DNA of 64,000 nt from Ignavibacteria bacterium (GTDB lineage: Bacteria > Bacteroidota > Ignavibacteria > Kapaibacteriales > UBA2268): NCBI GenBank assembly GCA_026416955.1, contig JAOAEE010000065.1, forward strand, positions 112,313 through 176,312. The letters are read 5' to 3'. The position numbers and the translations under genes were made by a program. Of the stretch, positions 1 to 8,460 are shown piece after piece. The notes under the pieces were generated by a model. That model did no database searches. It was given only the letters and a program-made list of their open reading frames with translations, and was not told where the DNA came from. Each line of letters starts with the position of its first letter. Within the stretch, counting starts at the first letter, position 1.

Positions 1-500
1 CTATCTTGTGTTTTGGGAAAAATCGATGTTGTTTGTTGTTCAGTTCGTACTATTAGAGTGTCGGGGGTTTTCAAATTTTCAAGTGGCGTTTGTTCGGTTC
101 CTTCGTAAAAGAATGTAAAGTAAATTATTGCTAAAAAAGAGAGAAAAATTGCAGAATAAATAAAGTAGAGTGCTTTATTCAACTGAGTTGCTGTGTATTT
201 TGCTTTTTTTCTTTTCTGTAAAGGTTTGTAAAATGTAAGTTCCTCAGTTTCTTCCTCAATTACGTTTTCTTTTTTAAAAAATTTTTCTACTTGTGGTTTA
301 AAGTCCTCGAATTTCAAACCTAAGAATCGAATATATTCCTTCAAAAAAGAGTACATATAGATTTTTGGGAGAATATGAAAATTTCCATCTTCGATTGCTT
401 TTAACACATTAACTCGTATCTTTGTAGCAATAGAAACTTCCTCAAGTGTGAGTTTTTTACTCTCACGTGTGGTTCTGATGATTTCGGAAATATTTTCCAT
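1..500 (-). CDS. RodZ-like helix-turn-helix membrane protein (3' part cut off by window edge)
   Basis: The reverse strand reads open from an ATG at 498-500 to the window edge, giving 166 residues without a stop. Residues about 4-70 look like the HTH_25 domain of RodZ and related proteins (a helix-turn-helix with ESKKLTLEEVSIATKI and later YSFLKEYIRFLGL). A lysine/arginine-rich stretch (LQKRKKAK) and then a single hydrophobic segment of about 20 residues near 112-132 follow. This matches the RodZ layout of cytoplasmic HTH, one membrane segment and an outer C-terminal region, the last of which lies outside the window. In the family, RodZ ties the MreB cytoskeleton to cell shape. Other cytoplasmic-HTH/one-TM proteins share the layout, so the name rodZ is not certain. 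The gene diverges from the DUF2279 gene across 46 bases. Confidence 0.7.
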   Translation of the reverse strand, partial: MENISEIIRTTRESKKLTLEEVSIATKIRVNVLKAIEDGNFHILPKIYMYSFLKEYIRFLGLKFEDFKPQVEKFFKKENVIEEETEELTFYKPLQKRKKAKYTATQLNKALYFIYSAIFLSFLAIIYFTFFYEGTEQTPLENLKTPDTLIVRTEQQTTSIFPKTQD

Positions 501-546
501 TAATTAATTTATTTTTGCTACTTATTATTTACAAAATTATTGAAAA

Positions 547-1578
547 ATGTATTATTTTGGTAGTAAGTTCCTTTTTTTATTTAACATAGTCATTATTCTA
601 TCATTCCCAATTTTAACTTTTGGACAAAAAGATTCTTTGGCCACTAACATTTCAAAAACTTCCTATTCAATTGCCGATAAACCCTTTTTTACGATTACTG
701 GCAACGGAATTAATCAAATAACAAAAATCAAGCCAATTCCAATAGTCGTTTTTGTCGGCACTTATTCGGGAATTTTCGTTCTCCAACATATTGGTCAAAT
801 GAGCACTATCTGGAAAAATCGTGGTAGTTTTCATTTCGCTGAAGATGGGAAATATGCAATGTATGTAGATAAAACTGGACATTTTTATGGGACCTTTCTT
901 TCTTCCTATGTCCTTTCCCAAACCTTAATTGAATGTGGCTTTTCATACAGTTGGGCAAATGCAATTGGTGGTTTTTTAGGCTTGGGTTATACAACTTATG
1001 TTGAAATTCTGGATGGGTTTTCGAAGGACTGGGGATTTTGCCCAAGCGATTTTTATGCAGATGTTGCTGGTGCTTTGTTCTTTTGGGGATATGCCTACTT
1101 GCCTTTTCTTCAAAATTTTACACCAAAGTTTATGTATTTCCCACCACGCTGGTTTAATTCTTATTCTCGGAAACCCTCTTCTATGTTTATTGATGATTAT
1201 AGTGCACATACTTTTTGGATAAGTGTGAATATAAGTAATCTGTTACCAAATACAATAAAAAAATATTACCCAAAATGGATGGAAATTTCTTTTGGATATG
1301 CAGTAAGAAATTTGTGCGACCCACTGAACCCGCAAAACAAGTGTAATCCAAATGTTTCAGAACCTGTTTACCATTATGTTTGGGGCAATCGTAAGTTCAT
1401 TATTGCTCTTGATGTAGACCTTGTTAAACTTTTACCCGACGGCTCTCCCTTTTGGAATTGGTTCAAGCAGTCGTTGAACTATTTTAAATTACCAAGTCCT
1501 GCGTTGGAGATAGGTAAACCTACTCGTTTCTACCTTTTGTATCCTTTCCCTTTGAGAATAGGTTCAGTAAAATTTTAA
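547..1578 (+). CDS. DUF2279 family membrane/periplasmic protein
   Basis: The 343-residue product starts with a signal peptide-like hydrophobic segment (residues 7-26, ending TFGQ). It carries the hallmarks of DUF2279 (YfiM-like): a DKTGHF motif at 108-113, a glycine-rich membrane-like stretch (about 138-150), EILDGFSKDWGFCPSD at about 153-168 and an ADVAGA segment after it. The family is described as predicted periplasmic or lipoprotein, with no known reaction. The C-terminal half (about 190-343) has alternating aromatic strands and ends in a beta-strand-like tail, so an outer-membrane location is possible but is only inferred. The next gene, a glycosyltransferase, lies 43 bases downstream on the same strand. 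Confidence 0.75.
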   Translation: MYYFGSKFLFLFNIVIILSFPILTFGQKDSLATNISKTSYSIADKPFFTITGNGINQITKIKPIPIVVFVGTYSGIFVLQHIGQMSTIWKNRGSFHFAEDGKYAMYVDKTGHFYGTFLSSYVLSQTLIECGFSYSWANAIGGFLGLGYTTYVEILDGFSKDWGFCPSDFYADVAGALFFWGYAYLPFLQNFTPKFMYFPPRWFNSYSRKPSSMFIDDYSAHTFWISVNISNLLPNTIKKYYPKWMEISFGYAVRNLCDPLNPQNKCNPNVSEPVYHYVWGNRKFIIALDVDLVKLLPDGSPFWNWFKQSLNYFKLPSPALEIGKPTRFYLLYPFPLRIGSVKF

Positions 1579-1621
1579 TTTTATCCTTTTTATTAAGTTT
1601 GTTTTTTTATTTATTGTAAAA

Positions 1622-2434
1622 TTGGGAAATATTCTTTTACAAGATTTTAAGAAGTTTGAGAAACTTGACTTACCTCTTTATCAAGGAGTTTCGAATGACA
1701 TTCTCTATGAATTTAGTATTATTATTCCAGTCTTTCAGGAAGAGAAATTGTTGCCTAAAGTATTAAAATTATTCAGAACAGAATTGCTTTCGAAATATAA
1801 AGCAGAATTGATAATTAGTGATGGCGGTAGTAGTGACCGAACAGTTGAAATTGCTAAGAAATACACCGAAAAAGTCGTAGTTCATACATCCAAAAGAAAG
1901 CAAACTATCGCTGAAGGTAGAAATCGTGGTGCTGAAATTGCTACTGGAAAAGTCTTGATTTTTTTGAATGGTGACACCTTACCAAACAATGTCGAAAAAT
2001 TTTTTGAATATATTTCAAGTTGGTATTATACCGATACAAAACATATTGCTCTTGCCTTTAAAGTTCGTGCTTTTCCAGATGAAGAGACTTGGAAAGATAA
2101 ACTTTTTTATTTTTTGCATAACAACTATGTTCGCTTCCTTAATATGATTGGACTGGGAATGGGGCGCGGGGAGTGTCAAGTTATTCGAAGAGATGCATTT
2201 TGGAAGGTAGGTGGATACAATTCAAACATATCGGCTGGAGAGGATTTCGATTTGTATAGGAGATTGGCAAAAATTGGCAAAATAAAATTTGTTTCCGATA
2301 TTTGGGTTTATGAATCACCAAGAAGGTTTAGAAAGTATGGTTATTTTCGAACAATTTTGAAATGGTTGTTGAATGGAATTTTTGTGTGGCTTTTTGGTCG
2401 CTCCTTTTCTAACCACTGGGAACCAGTTCGATAA
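1622..2434 (+). CDS. Family 2 glycosyltransferase
   Basis: A GT-A fold glycosyltransferase of 270 residues. Visible motifs are FSIIIPVFQEE at about 31-41, the nucleotide-binding DGGSSD at 67-72, a basic AEGRNRGAEIATG loop at about 97-109, NGD at 116-118 in the place of the usual DxD metal site, and an acceptor-side AGEDFDLYRR motif near 203. A hydrophobic patch near the C-terminus (LLNGIFVWLF) may contact the membrane. The family transfers sugars from nucleotide sugars to lipid or protein acceptors; the acceptor here cannot be told. The start is a TTG because there is no in-frame ATG before the conserved first strand, and no clear ribosome site precedes it. It sits 19 bases ahead of the large activase gene. 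Confidence 0.85.
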   Translation: MGNILLQDFKKFEKLDLPLYQGVSNDILYEFSIIIPVFQEEKLLPKVLKLFRTELLSKYKAELIISDGGSSDRTVEIAKKYTEKVVVHTSKRKQTIAEGRNRGAEIATGKVLIFLNGDTLPNNVEKFFEYISSWYYTDTKHIALAFKVRAFPDEETWKDKLFYFLHNNYVRFLNMIGLGMGRGECQVIRRDAFWKVGGYNSNISAGEDFDLYRRLAKIGKIKFVSDIWVYESPRRFRKYGYFRTILKWLLNGIFVWLFGRSFSNHWEPVR

Positions 2435-2453
2435 ATCTTTTCGGTGGTGAACT

Positions 2454-5400
2454 ATGAAAAAGTGTTTTGGAGTTTGCATTGGAGCTTCCACTATAACCTT
2501 TGTGGAACTTTGTGGAAGTAATGCAAATGATTGGAGAATAAATAAAGTTCATACTTTTCAACACAATGGTTTGCCTCGCGATGTTTTTACAAAAAAGTTA
2601 CAAGAGTTAAATTTCGAAAAACATCCCGTTGTCGTTACCGGTAGAAAAATTAGAAATATTATTAAGTTGCCCAATATATCCGAAGTCGAAGCTGTCGAAA
2701 TTGCCTTCAATTCCACCATTAAAGATAAAAATCAATTTACTGCTATCGCTTCTTTGGGTAGCGAAACATTTATTGTATATGTTCTCGATAAAAAAGGTAA
2801 CATTGTTGATGTTGTAACAAGAAACCAGTGCGCCTCGGGAACTGGCGAGTTTTTCCTTCAACAGTTAAAGCGAATGAACATTGATTTATCGGAGTTAAAA
2901 AATTTTCAGAATAATGTAACTCCATTCAAAGTCTCTGGCCGATGCTCTGTTTTTTGCAAATCGGATTGTACCCACGCTTTGAATAAAGGTGTACCTAAGG
3001 ATGAAGTTCTTGCTGGGCTTGCTTTAATGATGGCAGACAAAATAGAAGAATTGCTCCATAAAGTCGAAAAAGGAAAAATTTTACTTATCGGTGGGGTTAC
3101 CCAAAACCAACTTGTTATGAAGTTTCTTTCCCAAAAACAATTTGATATTAATATTCCTAAAGAAGCCACCTATTTCGAAGCACTTGGAGCAGCAATTTTT
3201 TGTTTTAAAAATAATATCAATGCCTCATTTAATTTTAACGAGTTGTTTACAAATAATACTACTTCTTTTATTTACCACAAGCCGTTAAAAGAATATTCAC
3301 ATCTTGTGGAGTTTAAGAGTTTTGAGCGCGGTGTTGCAAAAGATGGTGATGTTTGCATTGTTGGATTAGACGTTGGTTCGACGACTACAAAAGGGGTAGT
3401 TATTCGGGTAAATGATTGTCGAATTTTAGCATCTTCGTATATATATACACACGGTGAACCAATAAAAGCTGCTAAGAAAGTTTATTCCGAACTTGCTACC
3501 CAAATTGGAAATACAAAGATTAATATTATTGGGTTGGGTACAACTGGTTCTGGTCGGCAAGTAGCAGGTTTGCACGCTCTAACAAAAGGTGTTTTCAACG
3601 AGATTATTGCCCACGCAACTGCTGCTATATTTTTCGACGATAAAGTCGATACAATTTTTGAAATTGGTGGTCAAGATGCAAAATATACATACTTAGTTAA
3701 TCGAGTACCCGCAGATTATGCAATGAACGAGGCTTGTTCAGCTGGAACTGGCTCTTTTATTGAAGAATCAGCTTATGAATCTTTGGGTATCAAAACGCAT
3801 CAAATCGAAAAAATTGCTTTTGAATCTAAAAAGCCACCAAATTTTAGCGACCAATGTGCTGCTTTCATTAGTTCCGATATTAAAACTGCTCAAAATGAGA
3901 ACATACCAAGAGAAGATATTGTTGCAGGCCTAGTCTATTCTATTTGCTTGAATTACATAAATCGGGTTAAGGGGAATCGGCAAGTTGGAGATGTTGTTTT
4001 TATGCAAGGTGGTGTTTGCTATAATAAAGCAATACCTGTTGCAATGGCTGGTTTGATTGGAAAGAAGATAATCGTACCACCCGAACCGGGTTTAATGGGA
4101 GCTTTTGGGGTTGCTTTACAGGTAAAGGAAAAAATAGAACTTGGATTGCTTGAACCACAGAATTTTTCACTTCAAGAACTTGCTGAAAGAGATGTTTCTT
4201 ATAAAAAATCGTTTATTTGTGTAGGTGGAAAAGAGAAATGTGACCTACGCTGCGAAATAAATAGGATAGTTGTAAATGGTAAAACTTATCCCTTCGGTGG
4301 TGCTTGCAATAAGTTCTATAATATTATTTACAACAAAAACTACAAAATCGAAGATTATGACTTTATAGCCAAAAGAAATCAAATTTTATTTGAACTTTCT
4401 AAGCAAGAAGAGAATAATTTCCTTGGAACAATTGGAATAAATTTATCTTACCACACATTTACAATACTTCCTCTCTTTACTACATTTTTTAATCAAATTG
4501 GATATAAAGTTGTATTGCCCGATTATCCCGATTCACGAGGCTTTGACCGGGAGCATACCAGCTTTTGTTTCCCCGCTCAGATTTCATTGTGTATGTTTCA
4601 AAATCTTTTGGATAAGAAACCCGATTGGTATTTCCTTCCAGAAATCTTTGAAATGTGGGTTGGAGAGGATGAATATCAAAGGTTAGATTTCAATAGTAGT
4701 TGCGTTTTTGTAAGTGGAGAACCATTTTATTTGAAACAAGCTTTTAAAGATTATTATATTGAAGATAAAATCATAACAAAATATTTAAACTTTGCCAATG
4801 GTTTTGAAGTTGAAAAAGAAAAATTTGTTGATATAGCCAAAAAGTTAAATGTTGACGAGGATAAAGCTATTTCAGCCTACCAAAATGCTGTAGAAAGGCA
4901 ATACTTATTCTTCAAGAGATTGGAAGAGGAAGGGAAGAAATTTTTGACTTTTCTAAGTGAAAACCCCGACAAGTTTGCAGTTGTACTTGTTGGTCGGCCA
5001 TATAACTCTTTTACATCATTTGCGAATAAAGGGATTCCACAAAAATTTGCAAGTCGAGGAGTTTATATTATCCCGTATGAATTTCTTTCGTTTCATCATT
5101 ACACCGTTGATGAAAGTCAATTTTGGGAAGCAGGTAAAAGAATTTTAAAAGTTGCAAAAGCAATAAGGGACAATGAACAATTGTTTCCAGTCTATATTAC
5201 TAATTTTTCTTGTGGACCCGATTCAATGCTTATCCCACAGTTCAGAAAAATTATTGGGACAAAACCTTCATTGACTTTGGAACTAGACCAACATACCGCA
5301 GATGCAGGTATCAACACCCGGATTGATGCCTTTTTAGACATTGTTGAAAATTTCAGAGCAGTTAAAAAACAAATTAAATTTCCAAGGTCTAATTTCCAAC

Positions 5401-6770
5401 TTGCAGAAATCCAATTTGATGGAAATGAATCCTATTTTGTTTGTTCCGATGGGGTAAGAATTCCTCTTCGAAGCAAAGACGTGGATGTTTTAATACCTTC
5501 TATGGGCGACCTTGCTGCTCCAATTTTTGCCTCTGCACTTCGTGGTTTGGGATTTAATGCTAAGCCAATGCCCGAAAGTAATCCAGAAATTCTCCGGCTT
5601 GCAAGAAGCGTAGCAACCGGAAAGGAATGCCTTCCTTTGCTTTTGCTTGTTGGACATTTATTGAACTACCTGGAAAATATTTGGGATAAAAAGCAAAAAA
5701 TTGCATATTTTATTGTTCAAGGGGCTGGCAACTGTCGTCTTGGGCAATATCCTGTATTTATCCGGAACTTAATAAGAGAACGACAAATCCCTAATGTTGC
5801 GACATTAGTGTTAATGAATGAAGATGGATTTGCTGGTCTTGGAAGCGATTTTGCTTTGCGTGGTATGCAAGCAATAATTGCAAGTGATGTTTTGGATGAC
5901 ATACGTAGTGGAATTATGACCCTTGCTGTTAATCCGGAGCAAGGCTTAAAAATTTTCGACGAAGAGTTTTCAAAATTGCTTTATTTCTTTGAATATGAAC
6001 CAAAGAAGATTTATAAAGCACTGAAAAACTTTGCTCTTACAATTCGCAAAAAAGTACCACAAAAAGAGAAAATCCAAAAGGCAAAATATATTGCTTTGGT
6101 CGGGGAAATTTATGTCCGCCGAGACCACTTTGCCCATCGTTATTTAAACAAGTACTTTGCATCTAAAGGATTTATTTTAAAAGATGCATATATTAGCGAA
6201 TGGATTTTTTATGTTGATTACTTATTGAAGTTAAAATTACTTGAACCAGAAAGTGATATACGGAAAAAAATTGAAAGATGGACACGCGTTCTTTTTATGA
6301 GAATTGCAGAACATAAAATAAAGAAAAACTTAGCGCTTTCTGGTTACTATGAATATTCAAAAACATTGATTGAACCAATATTGAACCATAGTAAACATTT
6401 AATTCCTTTGGAGTATAAAGGCGAACCTGGCTTGACAGTTGGAATTGCTTTGAAGGACATTCTCGAAAAGTATTGTGGTGTGGTGAATGTCGGTCCTTTT
6501 GGATGTATGCCTACTCGTTTGGCAGAAGCTGTGAGTAATCCGGAAATGAGAGTAAAGAATAAAATATACGCAAGGCAAAAGAATGACCCCAAGTTTGATT
6601 TACCGACTTTTGTCGATAGAGAAATGCCTCTCCCTTTTTTGACTATTGAGACAGATGGGAATCCTTATCCACAAGTAATAGAGGCAAAGTTGGAATCGTT
6701 TGTATTGAAAGCAGAAAGAACTTCCAAACTTATTGAAAAAATTAAAATGAATGGAAAATTAGAAGAATAA
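2454..6770 (+). CDS. Giant double BadF/BcrA-type activase fused to DUF2229/HgdB-like dehydratase domain
   Basis: A 1438-residue protein with two ASKHA ATPase domains of the BadF/BadG/BcrA/BcrD (acyl-CoA dehydratase activase) family. The first covers about residues 3-255 and has CASGTGEF near 125 and a GRCSVFC cysteine near 163. The second covers about 300-560 and has GLDVGSTTTK near 303, CSAGTGSF near 427 and a DQCAAF cysteine near 465. Each domain so keeps both cysteines that in HgdC-type activators hold a [4Fe-4S] cluster between two subunits. From about 655 on comes a DUF2229-like part, then an HgdB-like part (VGRPYN near 845, GDLAAPIFAS near 1020, ATGKECLPLL near 1055, GAGNCRLGQY near 1090). 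The family drives ATP-dependent low-potential electron transfer; the substrate of this long fused form is not known. A GGTGG stretch precedes the ATG. purM follows after 2 bases. Confidence 0.88.
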   Translation: MKKCFGVCIGASTITFVELCGSNANDWRINKVHTFQHNGLPRDVFTKKLQELNFEKHPVVVTGRKIRNIIKLPNISEVEAVEIAFNSTIKDKNQFTAIASLGSETFIVYVLDKKGNIVDVVTRNQCASGTGEFFLQQLKRMNIDLSELKNFQNNVTPFKVSGRCSVFCKSDCTHALNKGVPKDEVLAGLALMMADKIEELLHKVEKGKILLIGGVTQNQLVMKFLSQKQFDINIPKEATYFEALGAAIFCFKNNINASFNFNELFTNNTTSFIYHKPLKEYSHLVEFKSFERGVAKDGDVCIVGLDVGSTTTKGVVIRVNDCRILASSYIYTHGEPIKAAKKVYSELATQIGNTKINIIGLGTTGSGRQVAGLHALTKGVFNEIIAHATAAIFFDDKVDTIFEIGGQDAKYTYLVNRVPADYAMNEACSAGTGSFIEESAYESLGIKTHQIEKIAFESKKPPNFSDQCAAFISSDIKTAQNENIPREDIVAGLVYSICLNYINRVKGNRQVGDVVFMQGGVCYNKAIPVAMAGLIGKKIIVPPEPGLMGAFGVALQVKEKIELGLLEPQNFSLQELAERDVSYKKSFICVGGKEKCDLRCEINRIVVNGKTYPFGGACNKFYNIIYNKNYKIEDYDFIAKRNQILFELSKQEENNFLGTIGINLSYHTFTILPLFTTFFNQIGYKVVLPDYPDSRGFDREHTSFCFPAQISLCMFQNLLDKKPDWYFLPEIFEMWVGEDEYQRLDFNSSCVFVSGEPFYLKQAFKDYYIEDKIITKYLNFANGFEVEKEKFVDIAKKLNVDEDKAISAYQNAVERQYLFFKRLEEEGKKFLTFLSENPDKFAVVLVGRPYNSFTSFANKGIPQKFASRGVYIIPYEFLSFHHYTVDESQFWEAGKRILKVAKAIRDNEQLFPVYITNFSCGPDSMLIPQFRKIIGTKPSLTLELDQHTADAGINTRIDAFLDIVENFRAVKKQIKFPRSNFQLAEIQFDGNESYFVCSDGVRIPLRSKDVDVLIPSMGDLAAPIFASALRGLGFNAKPMPESNPEILRLARSVATGKECLPLLLLVGHLLNYLENIWDKKQKIAYFIVQGAGNCRLGQYPVFIRNLIRERQIPNVATLVLMNEDGFAGLGSDFALRGMQAIIASDVLDDIRSGIMTLAVNPEQGLKIFDEEFSKLLYFFEYEPKKIYKALKNFALTIRKKVPQKEKIQKAKYIALVGEIYVRRDHFAHRYLNKYFASKGFILKDAYISEWIFYVDYLLKLKLLEPESDIRKKIERWTRVLFMRIAEHKIKKNLALSGYYEYSKTLIEPILNHSKHLIPLEYKGEPGLTVGIALKDILEKYCGVVNVGPFGCMPTRLAEAVSNPEMRVKNKIYARQKNDPKFDLPTFVDREMPLPFLTIETDGNPYPQVIEAKLESFVLKAERTSKLIEKIKMNGKLEE

Positions 6771-6772
6771 AT

Positions 6773-7765
6773 ATGGGAATTACTTACAAACAAACTGGTG
6801 TCGACATTGAAGCGGGAGAGCAGACAGTCGAAAAAATCAAATCTCTTGTAAAGTCCACATACAACGAGAAAGTATTATCTGAACTTGGGCTTTTTGGAGG
6901 TTTTTTTGATGCAAAGTTCACAAATTATGAACATCCTGTATTGGTATCGAGTACTGATGGTGTTGGAACCAAACTAAAAATCGCTTTTATGATGAATAAG
7001 CACGACACAATTGGTCAATGCCTTGTAAACCATTGTGTTAATGATATTTTAACTGCTGGTGCCCGCCCTTTATTTTTTCTCGATTATTTTGCTACTGGCA
7101 AACTTGATGTCGATATTGCATATGATGTGATAAGTGGTTTAGTAAAAGCTTGCAAAGAAAATGAATGTGCTTTGATAGGTGGTGAAACGGCAGAAATGCC
7201 TTCCTTCTACTCCGACGGTGAGTATGATATTTCTGGCACAATAGTTGGTGTTGTTGAAAAGTCAAAAATAATCAATGGTTTGGGTATTTCTAATGGTGAT
7301 ATTTTAATTGGACTTGCCTCTAATGGTTTGCACACTAATGGTTATTCTTTAGCAAGAACGGTTTTACTTGCTCATTACAAAATTGACCAATATTTGGAAG
7401 CATTAGGTTGCACACTTGGGGAAGAGTTACTTAAAATTCATAAGTCATATTATAATACAGTTTTCCCTATTATTGAAAAAGGTTTAATAAAGGGTATTTC
7501 TCATATTACTGGTGGTGGTATTATTGGAAATACGAAAAGAATTATTCCTAAAAACTTAACCTTGAAAGTAAATTGGAATTCTTGGATTGTTCCCGAAATT
7601 TTCAAAATTATTCAAAAACTTGGTGATGTTCCAGATGAAGAAATGCGAAATGTTTTCAATTTAGGAATAGGATTAATTCTTGTTGTATCAGAAAATTCCG
7701 CAAACGAGGTAATTTCCTATTTAGAAGGTAAAGAAAAATATTACATTATTGGAGAGGTTGTGTAA
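6773..7765 (+). CDS. purM: Phosphoribosylformylglycinamidine cyclo-ligase (AIR synthase)
   Basis: PurM makes 5-aminoimidazole ribonucleotide from FGAM with ATP, the fifth step of purine synthesis, in the cytoplasm. The 330-residue length fits the family. Visible motifs are SSTDGVGTKLKIA near 59-71, the GQCLVNHCVNDILTAGARP region near 80-99, ALIGGETAEMPSFY near 132-146, GLASNGLHTNGYSLAR near 178-193 and HITGGGIIGN near 241-250, which form the ATP-binding PurM/ThiL/SelD-type fold. The ATG lies just 2 bases after the stop of the activase gene, so the two are probably co-transcribed although their functions look unrelated. The last 20 bases overlap the end of the converging membrane-protein gene on the other strand. 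Confidence 0.95.
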   Translation: MGITYKQTGVDIEAGEQTVEKIKSLVKSTYNEKVLSELGLFGGFFDAKFTNYEHPVLVSSTDGVGTKLKIAFMMNKHDTIGQCLVNHCVNDILTAGARPLFFLDYFATGKLDVDIAYDVISGLVKACKENECALIGGETAEMPSFYSDGEYDISGTIVGVVEKSKIINGLGISNGDILIGLASNGLHTNGYSLARTVLLAHYKIDQYLEALGCTLGEELLKIHKSYYNTVFPIIEKGLIKGISHITGGGIIGNTKRIIPKNLTLKVNWNSWIVPEIFKIIQKLGDVPDEEMRNVFNLGIGLILVVSENSANEVISYLEGKEKYYIIGEVV

Positions 7766-8459
7766 CCTTTGTTTTAAGAGATTTTAGAGCCAAGAAAAGG
7801 AGTAACACAGTAAATAAAATAATAAAGATAGCCCAAAACCAATTAGGAAGTAACAAATTTTGTGCAATTATTTCGGTGTCGGAAAGCAAAGATGATTGAT
7901 TCACATTTCCGGTTGATGAGAAAAGATAACCCATACTAAGATAAACACTCATAAATGCTTGGATACCAATAATCTGCGAAGTAATAAAATGTAATTTTTC
8001 CATCTTGGTAAGTGCTATCCAAAAAATTAGTATTGAAAAAACAATCAAGAAAATAAATCCAAAAGCAGAACGAACCCAAACGATTGTACTTACAAATATG
8101 CAAATGCTAGTAAAAAATAGTAATAGCCTCGCTCGATTATTTCTTTTAGTTGAAACAATGAAGAAGTAACCAACAATAGGGGGGAACAAAGGACCACTTA
8201 GTGCAATTAATGCATTTCCAATATTTCCAAGTGAAGTGGGAGTGCCAAGGTGTGCTATTCCACTTCCATTAGGGAAAATTTCTAAATAATAAAAGTTTCC
8301 ACCAAGAATTAAAGAACAAATCCCGTGTCCCATTTCGTGGAACCAAGTGCTTAGTATCATAAATGGGTATAGAAACACCGTTAGTGGAGGGATTTGCATA
8401 AAGAAAATATTAATAGCAATCAATGACAGTGAAATTGTTAATAGATACTTATTTCTCAT
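7746..8459 (-). CDS. M50-like membrane metalloprotease-type protein
   Basis: A 237-residue hydrophobic protein with about six or seven membrane segments. WFHEMGHG at 39-46 gives the HExGH zinc site typical of the M50B-like group (PF13398-type, of which plant and bacterial relatives of site-2 protease are known). A serine/glycine-rich hydrophobic segment follows (ALIALSGPLFPPIVGYF). A second conserved metal ligand is not obvious to me, so the activity is uncertain, but the overall shape fits short M50B-like proteins. It starts 1 base before the end of recN, reading in the same direction, so it is likely translated from the recN transcript. Its 3' end overlaps purM by 20 bases, tail to tail. 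Confidence 0.72.
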   Translation of the reverse strand: MRNKYLLTISLSLIAINIFFMQIPPLTVFLYPFMILSTWFHEMGHGICSLILGGNFYYLEIFPNGSGIAHLGTPTSLGNIGNALIALSGPLFPPIVGYFFIVSTKRNNRARLLLFFTSICIFVSTIVWVRSAFGFIFLIVFSILIFWIALTKMEKLHFITSQIIGIQAFMSVYLSMGYLFSSTGNVNQSSLLSDTEIIAQNLLLPNWFWAIFIILFTVLLLFLALKSLKTKVTQPLQ

Positions 8460-8460
8460 A

